DNA from: CAVRXZ01 sp963773035
GTDB taxonomy: Bacteria; Acidobacteriota; Vicinamibacteria; Vicinamibacterales; CAVVIG01
Assembly: GCA_963773035.1 (NCBI GenBank)
Contig: CAVYZX010000017.1
Location: 248,001 to 312,000, forward strand
Reading direction: 5' to 3'
DNA: 64,000 nucleotides
Each line of letters begins with the position of its first letter. Within the stretch, counting starts at the first letter, position 1. The position numbers were made by a program, and so were the translations under genes. A model generated the notes under the pieces. It did not search any database. It saw only the letters and a list, made by a program, of their open reading frames with translations, and had not been told where the DNA came from. This document shows, piece by piece, positions 33,740-43,325 of the stretch.

Positions 33740-35353
33740 TTACAATGCCGCTCGTTTTGAGCTTCCCAGCCGCGATCGCAGCAGGGCAACGGCGTCGGCA
33801 AACTCACTGATCCGCAGGAGCTTTGCTGCCACTGCCAGCACGGCGAGTCCCGTCACGATTTCAAGAGACAAGCGCACGGCCTGGGCGTAAACGCTCCCGC
33901 CGAGCACGATACCGGTCAGGATCCACTCCACTCCCACCGTGGCCGCGGCCATCACCAGACCGGCCAGCGTGACCTTTGCAAAGGCGACGGCCAGCGTCGC
34001 GCCACCGATGCCATTCAGTCGCTGCCGCAGCAGAAACATCAGCAGGGCGCCGTCGAAGAGGGCGGCCAGAGCCGTCCCGAGCGCGAGACCTCGAAAACCG
34101 ATGACCTCTACGAGGGCAGTACTGAGGACGACGTTCAGCGCGATGGACCCCATGCTCACAGCAACCGGGATTTTGCTCTCTCTCAACGCATAGAACGTTG
34201 GCGAGACAATGCGCGCTGTGGAATAGCCGATGAGTCCGACCGCGTAGAGGCGGAGAGCCGCTGCCGTCGGGGCCGTGTCCGCAGGTCCGAATCGTCCGTG
34301 TTCGAACAAGAGCTGCACGATGGGTGTCGCCAGCGTCATCAAGCCGAGCGTGGCCGGCACGTTCACCATGAGCATGAGTGAGATCCCGCGCGATACCGTT
34401 GCTCGAATTCCGTCCAGATCTTGCGAAGCGGCGCGCCGCGCGACGGCGGGCAAAACCGCCGTCGCGATCGATACTCCAAAGAGCCCGATCGGGAGATACA
34501 TCAGTCGAAACGCGTAGGCCAGCCATGAGACAGCGCCGGTGCCCTGGCCGGTAGCGAGCAGCGTGTTGACAAAGACGTTCACCTGGGTTGCTGCAAGCCC
34601 GATGGTTCCGGGTCCCATCAGGAACAACACCTCGCGGAGTCCGGGATCGCGCGGTTCAAAGCGGAGGCGGTACCTGAAACCTTCGCCTCGCAGCGAGGGC
34701 CACTGCGTCGCAACCTGTCCCATTCCACCGATGATTGCCGCAATGGCGATTCCCATGATCGGTGGCCAGCCGACCCACGACATGAGCGGGACGAGGGTGA
34801 AGGCGCCGACGATTGTGGCGAGATTGAAGGTCGCCGGCGCCAGGGCCGGCAGAAAGTAATGGTGGAGCGAGTTGAGCATGCCCATCATCGCGGCGGCGAC
34901 TGCCACCAGCACCAGGAATGGGAGCACGATGCGGGTCAAACGAACGGTGAGCTCGAGCTTGCCAGGCACCACCGTATAGTCAGCTGCATAGGTGGCGACG
35001 ATGGGGTGAGCAAAGACAACGCCGAGCACGACGACCAGACCGGTGACGAGCAGCAGGGCGTTCAGGACGTTGTTGCCGAAGCGCCACGCTTCGCTCTTTC
35101 CATGCAACGTGAGCTGACGTGTGAACGTCGGGACGAACGCCGCGCTCATCGCGCCCTCAGCAAAGAGATCTCGGACCAGATTGGGAATTCTGAACGCGAC
35201 GATGAACGCATCCATGTCGTTGCCGGCGCCGAACAGCGCGGCCAGGACCTGATCGCGCACGAGGCCGAGGATGCGACTCGCAAGCGTGGCCACTCCAGCC
35301 AAGCCGGCGGATCGGGCGAGCGGGACTTCTGCGACGGGCTGATCGCGGAGCAT
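33740..35353 (-). CDS. murJ: Lipid II flippase MurJ
   Basis: Inner-membrane MOP-superfamily transporter of 537 residues, with about 14 hydrophobic segments, that flips lipid II to the periplasmic side for peptidoglycan synthesis. The N-terminal ASRILGLVRDQVLAALFGAG and FRIPNLVRDLFAEGAMSAAFVP wording is diagnostic for MurJ/MviN. The ATG gives the full-length protein. The upstream yqeY stop is 33 bases away, so both may be co-transcribed. It supplies the peptidoglycan pathway encoded by the dcw cluster 7 kb downstream on the other strand. Confidence 0.95.
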   Translation of the reverse strand: MLRDQPVAEVPLARSAGLAGVATLASRILGLVRDQVLAALFGAGNDMDAFIVAFRIPNLVRDLFAEGAMSAAFVPTFTRQLTLHGKSEAWRFGNNVLNALLLVTGLVVVLGVVFAHPIVATYAADYTVVPGKLELTVRLTRIVLPFLVLVAVAAAMMGMLNSLHHYFLPALAPATFNLATIVGAFTLVPLMSWVGWPPIMGIAIAAIIGGMGQVATQWPSLRGEGFRYRLRFEPRDPGLREVLFLMGPGTIGLAATQVNVFVNTLLATGQGTGAVSWLAYAFRLMYLPIGLFGVSIATAVLPAVARRAASQDLDGIRATVSRGISLMLMVNVPATLGLMTLATPIVQLLFEHGRFGPADTAPTAAALRLYAVGLIGYSTARIVSPTFYALRESKIPVAVSMGSIALNVVLSTALVEVIGFRGLALGTALAALFDGALLMFLLRQRLNGIGGATLAVAFAKVTLAGLVMAAATVGVEWILTGIVLGGSVYAQAVRLSLEIVTGLAVLAVAAKLLRISEFADAVALLRSRLGSSKRAAL

Positions 35354-35385
35354 GGAAAAGAGCTAAAAGGGAGTCCGTCTTCCTT

Positions 35386-35841
35386 CTAACTTCTTCCCTC
35401 GAGTAGCTTACGGGCGAATTCGTTCACAGACTTTCCGTCGACGTTCTGGCCGGAGAGTTTGGCCATCGCGGCCTTCATCACTCGTCCGAGGTCCTTCGGA
35501 GACGTTGCGCCTATGTCGCGGATGGCTTCTGCGACCGCCCGTTCGACCGTCGCCGGGTCCGCAGCCCGAGGCAGGTATGTTTCGAGGACGACGATTTCAG
35601 CCTGTTCCTTCTCGACCAGGTCTGGTCGGTTTCCTTTCGTGAACTGCTCGATTGAGTCCCGCCTTTGCTTGACGAGAGAGCTGACGACTTGTCTGGCCTC
35701 TGCCTCCTCCAGAGGACGGCCCTTCTCGACTTCTCGATTCACCAGCGCGGCTTTGAGCATGCGCAGCGCGCTCAGGCGCGGCTGAGCGTGCGCGCGCATA
35801 GCGTCCGTCATGGCCGCTTGGACGTCGTCAATCAGAGACAA
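35386..35841 (-). CDS. GatB/YqeY-domain protein
   Basis: Protein of 151 residues with the YqeY domain: an N-terminal helical bundle (LSALRMLKAALVNREVEK, about 24-41) and a C-terminal three-helix part ending GQNVDGKSVNEFARKLL. The domain is the tRNA-binding tail of GatB occurring alone, often linked to tRNA-dependent amidation or to stringent-response and sporulation genes. A TTG start is needed to give the conserved N-terminus; there is no nearby ATG. It starts 9 bases downstream of the STN-like gene and precedes murJ. Confidence 0.9.
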   Translation of the reverse strand: MSLIDDVQAAMTDAMRAHAQPRLSALRMLKAALVNREVEKGRPLEEAEARQVVSSLVKQRRDSIEQFTKGNRPDLVEKEQAEIVVLETYLPRAADPATVERAVAEAIRDIGATSPKDLGRVMKAAMAKLSGQNVDGKSVNEFARKLLEGRS

Positions 35842-35850
35842 TGTCGACTG

Positions 35851-36630
35851 CTACCGTGGTTGCTGCTGCGGCGGCGGCGGAACGACGAACGGCTGCTGCC
35901 CCGGAGGTGGCGTCGGAGGTTGAGCCACCATGCCTGGAACGGCGACCCCGCCCGGCACGACGTTGGTCGTCGGCGCCCCTGGATACGGCGCGGTCGGCGG
36001 GAGCGCCGCTGGTGGTGCGTTTTGTACAGGAACGGTTTGCGCGGGCTGAGGAACGAAGGCGCCGGTCGGCGCTGCCACCGGTGGCATCTGCTGCGGACTC
36101 GTCGTCTGCGGTGACGGGAACACGAAGACCGGTGGGCGATTCTGTGGCCCGGGTCCTGCCGGCGTCGGACGATCGTCGTCGGAGTCGTCGGGAACCTGAG
36201 GCGCTTGAGCGAATGTCGGCTGCGCGAACGTCGGTTGAGCGAACGGCGGTGGCGCAGCACTTGCGGCGCTCGGGGCGGCTACGTTCGTCGGCATCACGAT
36301 AATTCGATCGAACATGGATGCCCGGGCGACGACGGTCGTCCGCGTCGCCGCGACATATCCGCTGATCGTTCTCAGCAACACGTCGAGTGCCTCGCGCTCG
36401 GGAACGTCCGTCAATTCGAGAGTGACAGGTCCGCCGGGAATGCGCTCCGCGTTGACGATCTTCGTCTGACCGACTCGCGCCCACTCCGCGAGGATCTCAC
36501 GAATGGTCGCATCCCTGGCGACCAGCTTGACGCGACCATCTTGAATGCTGAGTTGAACTTCAGCGCCAACCTGGGGAGCTGACCCGAGCAGCGCGAGGGT
36601 AGCGGCCGACAGAATGGCTAGCATTCGCAT
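35851..36630 (-). CDS. Secreted protein with STN-like domain and Pro/Gln-rich tail
   Basis: Not recognised as a known gene. The 259-residue product has a signal peptide (1-23), then a compact domain of about 90 residues. In it, VQLSIQDGRVKLVARDATIREILAEW and PVTLELTDVPEREALDVLL resemble the secretin/TonB short N-terminal (STN) domain. The rest (about 120-259) is low-complexity, rich in Pro, Gln, Ala and Thr, with three PTFAQ-type tandem units. It should be periplasmic. A leaderless start is suggested by TATACT six bases before the ATG. The tail is unlikely to fold and may span the cell wall or form an extended binding surface. Confidence 0.7.
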   Translation of the reverse strand: MRMLAILSAATLALLGSAPQVGAEVQLSIQDGRVKLVARDATIREILAEWARVGQTKIVNAERIPGGPVTLELTDVPEREALDVLLRTISGYVAATRTTVVARASMFDRIIVMPTNVAAPSAASAAPPPFAQPTFAQPTFAQAPQVPDDSDDDRPTPAGPGPQNRPPVFVFPSPQTTSPQQMPPVAAPTGAFVPQPAQTVPVQNAPPAALPPTAPYPGAPTTNVVPGGVAVPGMVAQPPTPPPGQQPFVVPPPPQQQPR

Positions 36631-36636
36631 GGCCTG

Positions 36637-36665
36637 AGTATACCGGCGCGTTTCTCTGAATCCAA
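36637..36665 (-). promoter_or_regulatory. Sigma70-type promoter TTGGAT-N17-TATACT
   Basis: On the minus strand, -35 TTGGAT (36660-36665) and -10 TATACT (36637-36642) are separated by exactly 17 bases. The -10 ends 6 bases before the ATG of the STN-like gene, so the mRNA would begin at the start codon. yqeY and murJ downstream may use the same promoter. Confidence 0.6.
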
Positions 36666-36687
36666 GCAGGTACGGGGGGACGGTCCA

Positions 36688-37650
36688 CTATTTTTCACGG
36701 AAATACTCGATAACTTGCGCCAGGATATCGTCAAGCGTGTGAGCTGGGGCGTAGCCGATCAGCCCTTGTACTTTGGTCAGATCCGGCAGCCGTCTCGGCA
36801 TGTCCTCGAATCCCGATTCATACGCTTCGTCATAAGGGACGAGCTTGATCGGCGAGTGCGACCCGCTGAGCGCGCGTACCCGTTCCGCGAGCTCCCTGAT
36901 CGTGATTTCCTCCGTCGTTCCGATGTTGATCACCTGACCGATCGCCTTGGGTTCGGAGACCAGCTTTATCAAAGCCCCGACGACGTCTGTCACGTGGGTG
37001 AAAGCGCGTGACTGTTTGCCATCGCCAAACACGGTGATGGGTTCGCCGGCGAGAGCCTGTCGGACGAAATTCGGGATGACCATCCCGTACCGACCTGTCT
37101 GCCGCGGCCCGACGGTATTGAAGAATCGAACGATGATGATCGGCAGCTTGCGCTCCTTCCAGTAGGCGAGCGCCAGAAACTCGTCGATGGCCTTGCTGCA
37201 CGCATATGCCCAACGATGCTTGGGAGTAGGACCCAAGACGAGGTCCGAGTCCTCACGATAGGGTACGTCGTTACTCTTGCCGTACACCTCGGACGTCGAC
37301 GCGATCACGACCAGCTTCTTCTTCTTGTTGGCGTGCTTGAGCACGACTTCAGTGCCGTAGACGTTGGTTTCAATCGTACGAACCGGCTGCTCGACGATCA
37401 GCTTCACGCCCACTGCCGCCGCAAAGTGAAAGACGACGTCGCTGCGATCGATGAGCTCGGCCAACAGCGGCTCGTTGTCGACCGAGTCGATGAAATATTC
37501 AAAACCGCGCCGGCCCTTGAGGTGCGCGATGTTGTCAATCGATCCGGTCGACAGGTTGTCGAGGATCAGGACGTGATGACCTTGATCCAGTAACGCTTCG
37601 GAAAGGTGCGACCCGATGAATCCGGCGCCCCCGGTGATCAGGGCTCGCAT
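36688..37650 (-). CDS. NAD-dependent NDP-sugar epimerase/dehydratase
   Basis: Extended short-chain dehydrogenase of 320 residues. It has the NAD motif TGGAGFIGSHL at 6-16, STSEVYGK (active-site Ser/Thr) near residue 118 and the catalytic YxxxK in WAYACSKAIDEF near 147, so the catalytic pair is intact. The wording is closest to UDP-glucuronate decarboxylase or UDP-glucose 4-epimerase type enzymes; the exact sugar cannot be decided. Its start overlaps the end of the DegT aminotransferase gene by 13 bases. It is the last gene of the sugar/glycosyltransferase operon and probably makes a nucleotide sugar for surface polysaccharide. Confidence 0.88.
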   Translation of the reverse strand: MRALITGGAGFIGSHLSEALLDQGHHVLILDNLSTGSIDNIAHLKGRRGFEYFIDSVDNEPLLAELIDRSDVVFHFAAAVGVKLIVEQPVRTIETNVYGTEVVLKHANKKKKLVVIASTSEVYGKSNDVPYREDSDLVLGPTPKHRWAYACSKAIDEFLALAYWKERKLPIIIVRFFNTVGPRQTGRYGMVIPNFVRQALAGEPITVFGDGKQSRAFTHVTDVVGALIKLVSEPKAIGQVINIGTTEEITIRELAERVRALSGSHSPIKLVPYDEAYESGFEDMPRRLPDLTKVQGLIGYAPAHTLDDILAQVIEYFREK

Positions 37651-38749
37651 GGTGTCCTTTCGATTCGCGACTCGTTGACGGCGGTCGCCACCTGTGCGAC
37701 ATCATCAGGAGTCATGCGTGGATAAAGAGGCAGCGACACGATTTCCTGACACAGACGCGATGCGACCGGACATTCTTCGTGAACAGAATCCGCGAACGCA
37801 GGCTGCTTCGGAATCGGTACCGGATAGTGAACCAAGGTCTCGATGCCGTTGGCGGCGAGATGAGCCTGGAGCGTGTCGCGCGCGGCCGTTCTAATCACGA
37901 ACAAGTGATAGACGTGGCCGGTATCGCACTCGGGGAGTGCATCGACGACCGATCCCTCTAGCGCCGCCCGGTAGCTGGCGGCGAGCTGACGACGTCGATC
38001 GGTCCAACCGCGAAGCCAGGGAAGCTTCGCTCCCAAGACGGCCGCTTGGAGATCATCCAGTCGAGAATTGATTCCTCGTTCCTGATGATGGTACCGGTCG
38101 ATCTGCCCTCCGTTACGCAGGCGCTTCACCTTCTCTGCAAGGGATCGATCGTTGGTGATCACGGCGCCGCCATCGCCCAGCGCGCCGAGATTCTTCGTTG
38201 GATAAAAGCTGAACGCCCCGGCGTGGCCAATGGTCCCGACCGGACGGCCGTTTGCGGTCGCCAGATGGGCCTGGCAGCAGTCTTCGACGATCGCGAGGTT
38301 GTGCCTCGAGGCGAGACGTTCGATCGGGAGCATGTCCGCTGCCTGCCCGTACAAGTGAACTGGAAGGATCGCACGAGTGCGTGGTCTAACGACCGCGGCA
38401 ATAGAATCCGGGTCGATCGTCAGACGAACTGGGTCCACATCGGCGAACACAGGAGTCGCACCCGTCATTGAAATCGCCAGGGCTGTATAGGCGGCCGAAA
38501 GAGAGGTCGTGATCACCTCGTCGCCGGGTCCGATACCGAGTGCGCGAAGGATCAGCGCGAGAGCATCGGTTCCATTCCCGACGCCGATCGCATGGGACGC
38601 ACCGGCCGCTGCGGCGAACTGCACTTCGAACTGTTCCACCTCCGGCCCCAAAACAAACCAGCCGCGCTCGATCACCCGCTCGATCGCCTGGCGCACGCTG
38701 CGGGAGTCCTCTCCGGGCGTCAGGGACACGAACGGTATGCGCCGGCGAG

Positions 38750-38753
<4 letters not shown>
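37638..38753 (-). CDS. DegT/DnrJ/EryC1-family sugar aminotransferase
   Basis: PLP enzyme of 371 residues that transfers an amino group to a keto-sugar nucleotide. The Schiff-base lysine is in SFYPTKNLGALGDGG (near residue 184), preceded by LPVHLYGQAADM and VEDCCQAH, all standard for the family. I start at the GTG that overlaps the stop of the next upstream gene (GTGA); a longer frame of 60 residues upstream is inside that gene and is not DegT-like. With the two epimerases it indicates a modified amino sugar, probably for an O-antigen or capsule-like glycan. The product sugar is unknown. Confidence 0.9.
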
Positions 38754-39771
<1,018 letters not shown>

Positions 39772-39775
<4 letters not shown>

Positions 39776-40575
39776 GGCCGCGGTGAAGGCGAGTATGCGC
39801 GGTCGACCGAATCCGCTCGAGCCATGAGGGGCGTCACGCCGGGCCTGCGATGCTCGCGCCTGATGACGAGCTCGTACCACAGGCGCAGCATGTCCCTCCC
39901 CGTTCTGAAGAGCCGGCGATAATTGAAAAACTGCGATTTGCCGTACGCGCGGTGGTAGTGGTGCACGGGCACTTCCACAATCCGGAAGCCGCCATCGGTG
40001 ATCTTCTTCATCATTTCGACGCAGATGATTCCGCTGGTCTTCTCCAGATTGATCCGTTCGAAGATCGATCGGCGCAGCAGACGAAAATCGCAGTCGACGT
40101 CCCGGACGCTGAGGCCGAAGAGTACGCTGACGATATGGTGATAGATCCGTCCGATGACGATCCGATGGAGTGGATCGGCCCGGCTGATCTTGAAGCCATT
40201 CACGAGGTCGACGTCCGCTGCCATGCTCTCCCACAACCGTGAAAGCTCTCCCGGGTCGTACTGCGCGTCGCCATCGGTATAGAAAATGAGCTCTTTGGTC
40301 GAGGCGCGAAAACCTGTTTGTAGCGCCGCGCCGTAGTCGCGGTTCGTGGGGTGGTGGAGAGCCCGGACTTGAGGATAGGTTCGGGCAAGTTCGTCGGCGA
40401 TTTCAGCCGTCGAGTCGGCACTGCCGTCGTCAACCACAATGATTTCAAAGTCCGACGTGAGCTCCGACGCCGCCTTGAGGGTGCGGATGACCATGCTGGC
40501 GATGGTGCCGGCGTCGTTATAGGCGGGGAAGAAGATACTCAGGCCGGGCGGTTTCTGAGCGAAAGACCGTGACAT
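39772..40575 (-). CDS. Family 2 glycosyltransferase (dolichol-phosphate-mannose-synthase-like)
   Basis: GT-A-fold transferase of 267 residues. FFPAYNDAGTI near the N-terminus, VVDDGSADST, and the metal-binding DGDAQYDP (DxD) are all visible. HYHRAYGKSQFFNYRRL near the C-terminus is typical of the DPM1-like GT2 group that acts on a polyprenyl-phosphate or sugar-lipid acceptor at the membrane. The ATG is used; the longer frame adds 22 residues without similarity. It overlaps the epimerase gene by GTGA. The partner GT2 gene ends 62 bases upstream, so both glycosyltransferases and the sugar genes form one operon. Confidence 0.9.
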
Positions 40576-40637
40576 TGTTGAGTCGGGCAACCATAGCACG
40601 AAATACCGCCGGCAGAACCCTCCCACGCCGTACCGGC

Positions 40638-41547
40638 TCAATCACGACCGTGGTGCGTTTCGTAAGGCTGTCGCCCTTCGAATCTGAGCGTCGAAACCTG
40701 CTCGGAGACCAGGCCGACGAGAAAGATGAGAACACTGACCAGAATCAGCAGCACGGACGAGTTCGTGACGTGGGATTGCGTCGTGATCGTCCACACGGCG
40801 TATGCCGCGCCGGTAGCAAACGTCATCGCACTCAACGGGAGAAAGATGCGCAGCGGACTGAAGATCGTCATGACCTTGAGAAGAATGAGGACAGAAGCGG
40901 ACGCCATCCGATCCGAGCTTGATCTTCGAGGTCCCATGTCGGCGTGTGGCCTCGACCGGCTCAAACCACACGCTATAGCCGGCCTTCAGAAAGGCCAACG
41001 TCGTGGTTGTCGGCGTCGAGAAGCCGTTTGGCAGCAAGTGGATGAATTCGAGCAGGCAGTCACGTCTCGCGGCGCGAAAACCTGACGTCAGGTCGGGAAT
41101 TGGTCGTTCCGCGAGATAGCCCGCGATAAGGTTGAGCGCTTGATTGCCGATCCGGCGCACAAGCCCCGAGTGCGACTGGCGTGTCCGGGCACCGACGACC
41201 AGATCGAACCTGTCGAGGTGTGAAACGAGACGAAGTGCGTCGGCGGGCTGATGCTGCCCGTCGGCATCGATGACCAGGATCATCTGTCCGGTCGCTCGCC
41301 GGATACCGGTCTTGACGGCCGCGCCGTTTCCCTTGTTGTAAGGATGACGAATGACGCGGGCTCCAGCGTCCGCGGCGCGATCGCCAGTCTTGTCTTCCGA
41401 ACCATCATCGATCACCAGGATTTCGTGCCATGTGGCGGTCCCAAGGAGAGCTGTGACCAGTGGGCCGATCGTGGCGGCTTCGTTGAAGGCTGGAATGACC
41501 ACTGATGTCGTCGGTGGGATTTCGTGGCCTGCTGGTTGATTGGGCAT
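40638..41547 (-). CDS. Family 2 glycosyltransferase with C-terminal membrane segments, frameshifted as written
   Basis: GT2 enzyme, about 302 residues after correction. The first part has SVVIPAFNEAATIGPLV, VIDDGSEDKTG and the DxD motif VIDADGQHQPAD, then a GTSKIKLGSDGVRF segment. From near base 40893 the first frame becomes meaningless, while the next frame continues with LILLKVMTIFSPLRIFLPLS and a second membrane segment (LLILVSVLIFLVGLVSE), the expected C-terminus of polyprenyl-phosphate glycosyltransferases. One extra base near 40893 accounts for the break. The ATG is 10 bases from the ychF stop on the same strand. As with hpnE, an error in the sequence is likely. Confidence 0.8.
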
Positions 41548-41557
41548 TCAGGACGGC

Positions 41558-42667
41558 CTACGTCGCAAACCGGAAGTTGATGATGTCTCCGTCCTGCACG
41601 ACGTACTCTTTGCCTTCCAGGCGCACTTCGCCGTGGTCGCGGCACGTGGCCATCGTGCCTCGAGCGATCAGCGCATCGTAGGTGACAACTTCGGCGCGAA
41701 TGAAGCCGCGGGCGATGTCGCTGTGGATTTCGGCGGCGGCCAGTTGGGCCGAGGTTCCGCGGGGAATCGACCACGCCCGGCACTCGTCTTCGCCCACTGT
41801 GAAAAACGATACATAGCCGAGGAGATCGTAACTGGCACGGATGACGCGATCGAGCCCCGATTCCGTCAAACGGAGGTCGGCCAGAAACGACGCGGCGTCG
41901 GCGGGTTCGAGCTGAGCGATCTCGAGCTCGATCTTGGCGCAAACCGCCACGGCCGCCGTCTCCGCTCCGGCAAGGAACGGCCGCAGACCCGCGTTGTCGA
42001 CGGCTTCCGCAAGCTGCGTTGCACCCCCACCACCCTCGGTGAGTACCTTCTCGTCGAGATTGACCACGAGCAGCAACGGCTTTGCCGACAGGAATTGGAA
42101 ACCACGCAGCCGTTTCAGATCGTCACCCGCCAAATTGAGCGACCGTAATGGCCGGCCGCCCTCGAGCCCCTCGCGGCACATCGTCACAACGTCGCGCTCG
42201 CGTTCGAGGTCGGCGGACCTGTTCTTCTTCAGATCCTTCTCGATCCGCTCCAGGCGGCGCTCGGCGACGCCCAAATCAGCCAGGATTAGTTCTTCCTCCA
42301 TCGTCCGGGCATCTCGCGCCGGATCGATTGAGCCCGCGGGATGGGCGCTCGCGGAATCGTGGAACGCGCGAATAACGTGGACGAGGGCGTCGGCGTTCTT
42401 GTACGCGACGACATCCACCAGCGCCTTCGCTCCTGCGCCAGCGGCCGGAGCAGCCAGATCCGAGAACTCGACCGTCGCCGGTACGCGCTTCCGAGGGTTG
42501 TACATATCGGTGAGGCGATCCAGCCGCCGGTCGGGCACTTTCGAAATGCCAATCGAGGCTTCGCCCCGTCCGTGCGCCGCGCGCGTGACGTCCTTGGCGC
42601 TGGTCATGAGTTGAAAGAGCGTGGTCTTGCCGCTTGATGCGAATCCGATGAGGCCGGCTCTGAGCAT
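41558..42667 (-). CDS. ychF: Redox-regulated ATPase YchF
   Basis: OBG-family P-loop NTPase of 369 residues, close to the usual 363. The P-loop is GFASSGKTTLF (8-18), the G4 motif reads NLDE instead of NKxD, which in YchF changes specificity from GTP to ATP, and a TGS domain ends with EGKEYVVQDGDIINFRF. It associates with the ribosome and is linked to stress responses. I start at the ATG opening MLRAGLIGF; the upstream extension of 101 residues crosses the mraZ promoter region. It is divergent from the dcw cluster and precedes the GT2 gene on the same strand. Confidence 0.95.
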   Translation of the reverse strand: MLRAGLIGFASSGKTTLFQLMTSAKDVTRAAHGRGEASIGISKVPDRRLDRLTDMYNPRKRVPATVEFSDLAAPAAGAGAKALVDVVAYKNADALVHVIRAFHDSASAHPAGSIDPARDARTMEEELILADLGVAERRLERIEKDLKKNRSADLERERDVVTMCREGLEGGRPLRSLNLAGDDLKRLRGFQFLSAKPLLLVVNLDEKVLTEGGGGATQLAEAVDNAGLRPFLAGAETAAVAVCAKIELEIAQLEPADAASFLADLRLTESGLDRVIRASYDLLGYVSFFTVGEDECRAWSIPRGTSAQLAAAEIHSDIARGFIRAEVVTYDALIARGTMATCRDHGEVRLEGKEYVVQDGDIINFRFAT

Positions 42668-42817
42668 TGAGTACCGCCCGGGCATGCTAGCGCACTTTCG
42701 ACCTCTATCTATCGGGGTAGACGTGGGCCGCAGCACAAGCCATAGCGACTGTAAGATGACCCAGGAGATAGAAAGGCGAAAATTTTGCGTAACTTGCTGA
42801 TGCCATAGATTTTGCGG

Positions 42818-42846
42818 TTGACTTCCAGCTGAGCGTTCACTAGTAT
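42818..42846 (+). promoter_or_regulatory. Sigma70-type promoter of the dcw cluster (Pmra)
   Basis: TTGACT (42818-42823), a spacer of 17 bases, and TAGTAT (42841-42846) form a strong consensus-like promoter. Transcription should start near 42853, at the first of the GTGGA repeats, so repressor binding there would block initiation. Confidence 0.7.
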
Positions 42847-42850
42847 CGGC

Positions 42851-42875
42851 GTGGAATTTTGTGGAAAAAAATGGC
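42851..42875 (+). promoter_or_regulatory. MraZ-type operator repeats
   Basis: GTGGA occurs at 42851 and 42861 and ATGGC at 42871, a ten-base period with five-base spacers. E. coli MraZ binds three GTGGG-type direct repeats with five-base spacers upstream of its own operon, so this looks like the autoregulatory site. It overlaps the predicted transcription start. Confidence 0.6.
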
Positions 42876-42884
42876 CAGGAAGGC

Positions 42885-43325
42885 GTGTTTCGGGGCAACG
42901 CGCCGGCCCGGATAGATGACAAGGGTCGACTCAAGATCCCGAATGCATTCCGCTCACTGATCGAAACCAACTACGGGCGCGAGCTGTTCGTCACGAGTTT
43001 GACGGGGGAGTTCGTGCGCATCTATCCCATGCCCGAATGGCTCGTCATCGAGCGGAGGCTGGGGGCTGCGCCCTCGACCAACCCGTCGAAGCTTCGATTC
43101 CTCGACAGGGTGAATTATTTCGGCCAGGTCGGTGAGCTCGACGTGCAGGGCCGCGTGCTGATCCCGGTGCGTCTTCGCGAGGCGGCGACGATGACCGGTG
43201 ACGTGGACGTTTTGGGACTGACTACCTACCTCGAAGTTTGGAACCACGAACGCCTTCTGACCAAATTTCAGCGGGAGCCGTACACCGACGACGACGCACG
43301 CGCGCTTTCGGAGTTCGGCATTTGA
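42885..43325 (+). CDS. mraZ: Transcriptional regulator MraZ
   Basis: DNA-binding SpoVT/AbrB-like ring protein of 146 residues with two MraZ repeats: the first around RIDDKGRLKIPNAFR, the second around LDVQGRVLIPVRLRE. It represses the dcw operon. I choose the GTG at 42885, which follows AGGAAGG and gives the usual short N-terminus (VFRGNAP). The open frame from 42861 would make the start codon part of the operator repeats. The stop overlaps the rsmH start (TTGA). It is the first gene of the cluster. Confidence 0.93.
   Translation: MFRGNAPARIDDKGRLKIPNAFRSLIETNYGRELFVTSLTGEFVRIYPMPEWLVIERRLGAAPSTNPSKLRFLDRVNYFGQVGELDVQGRVLIPVRLREAATMTGDVDVLGLTTYLEVWNHERLLTKFQREPYTDDDARALSEFGI

Noticed and set aside
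39776..40234. Upstream extension of the epimerase frame (153 residues)
   Set aside because: Lies within the GT2 gene in another frame and is basic and repetitive; the GTGA-coupled GTG is the better start.
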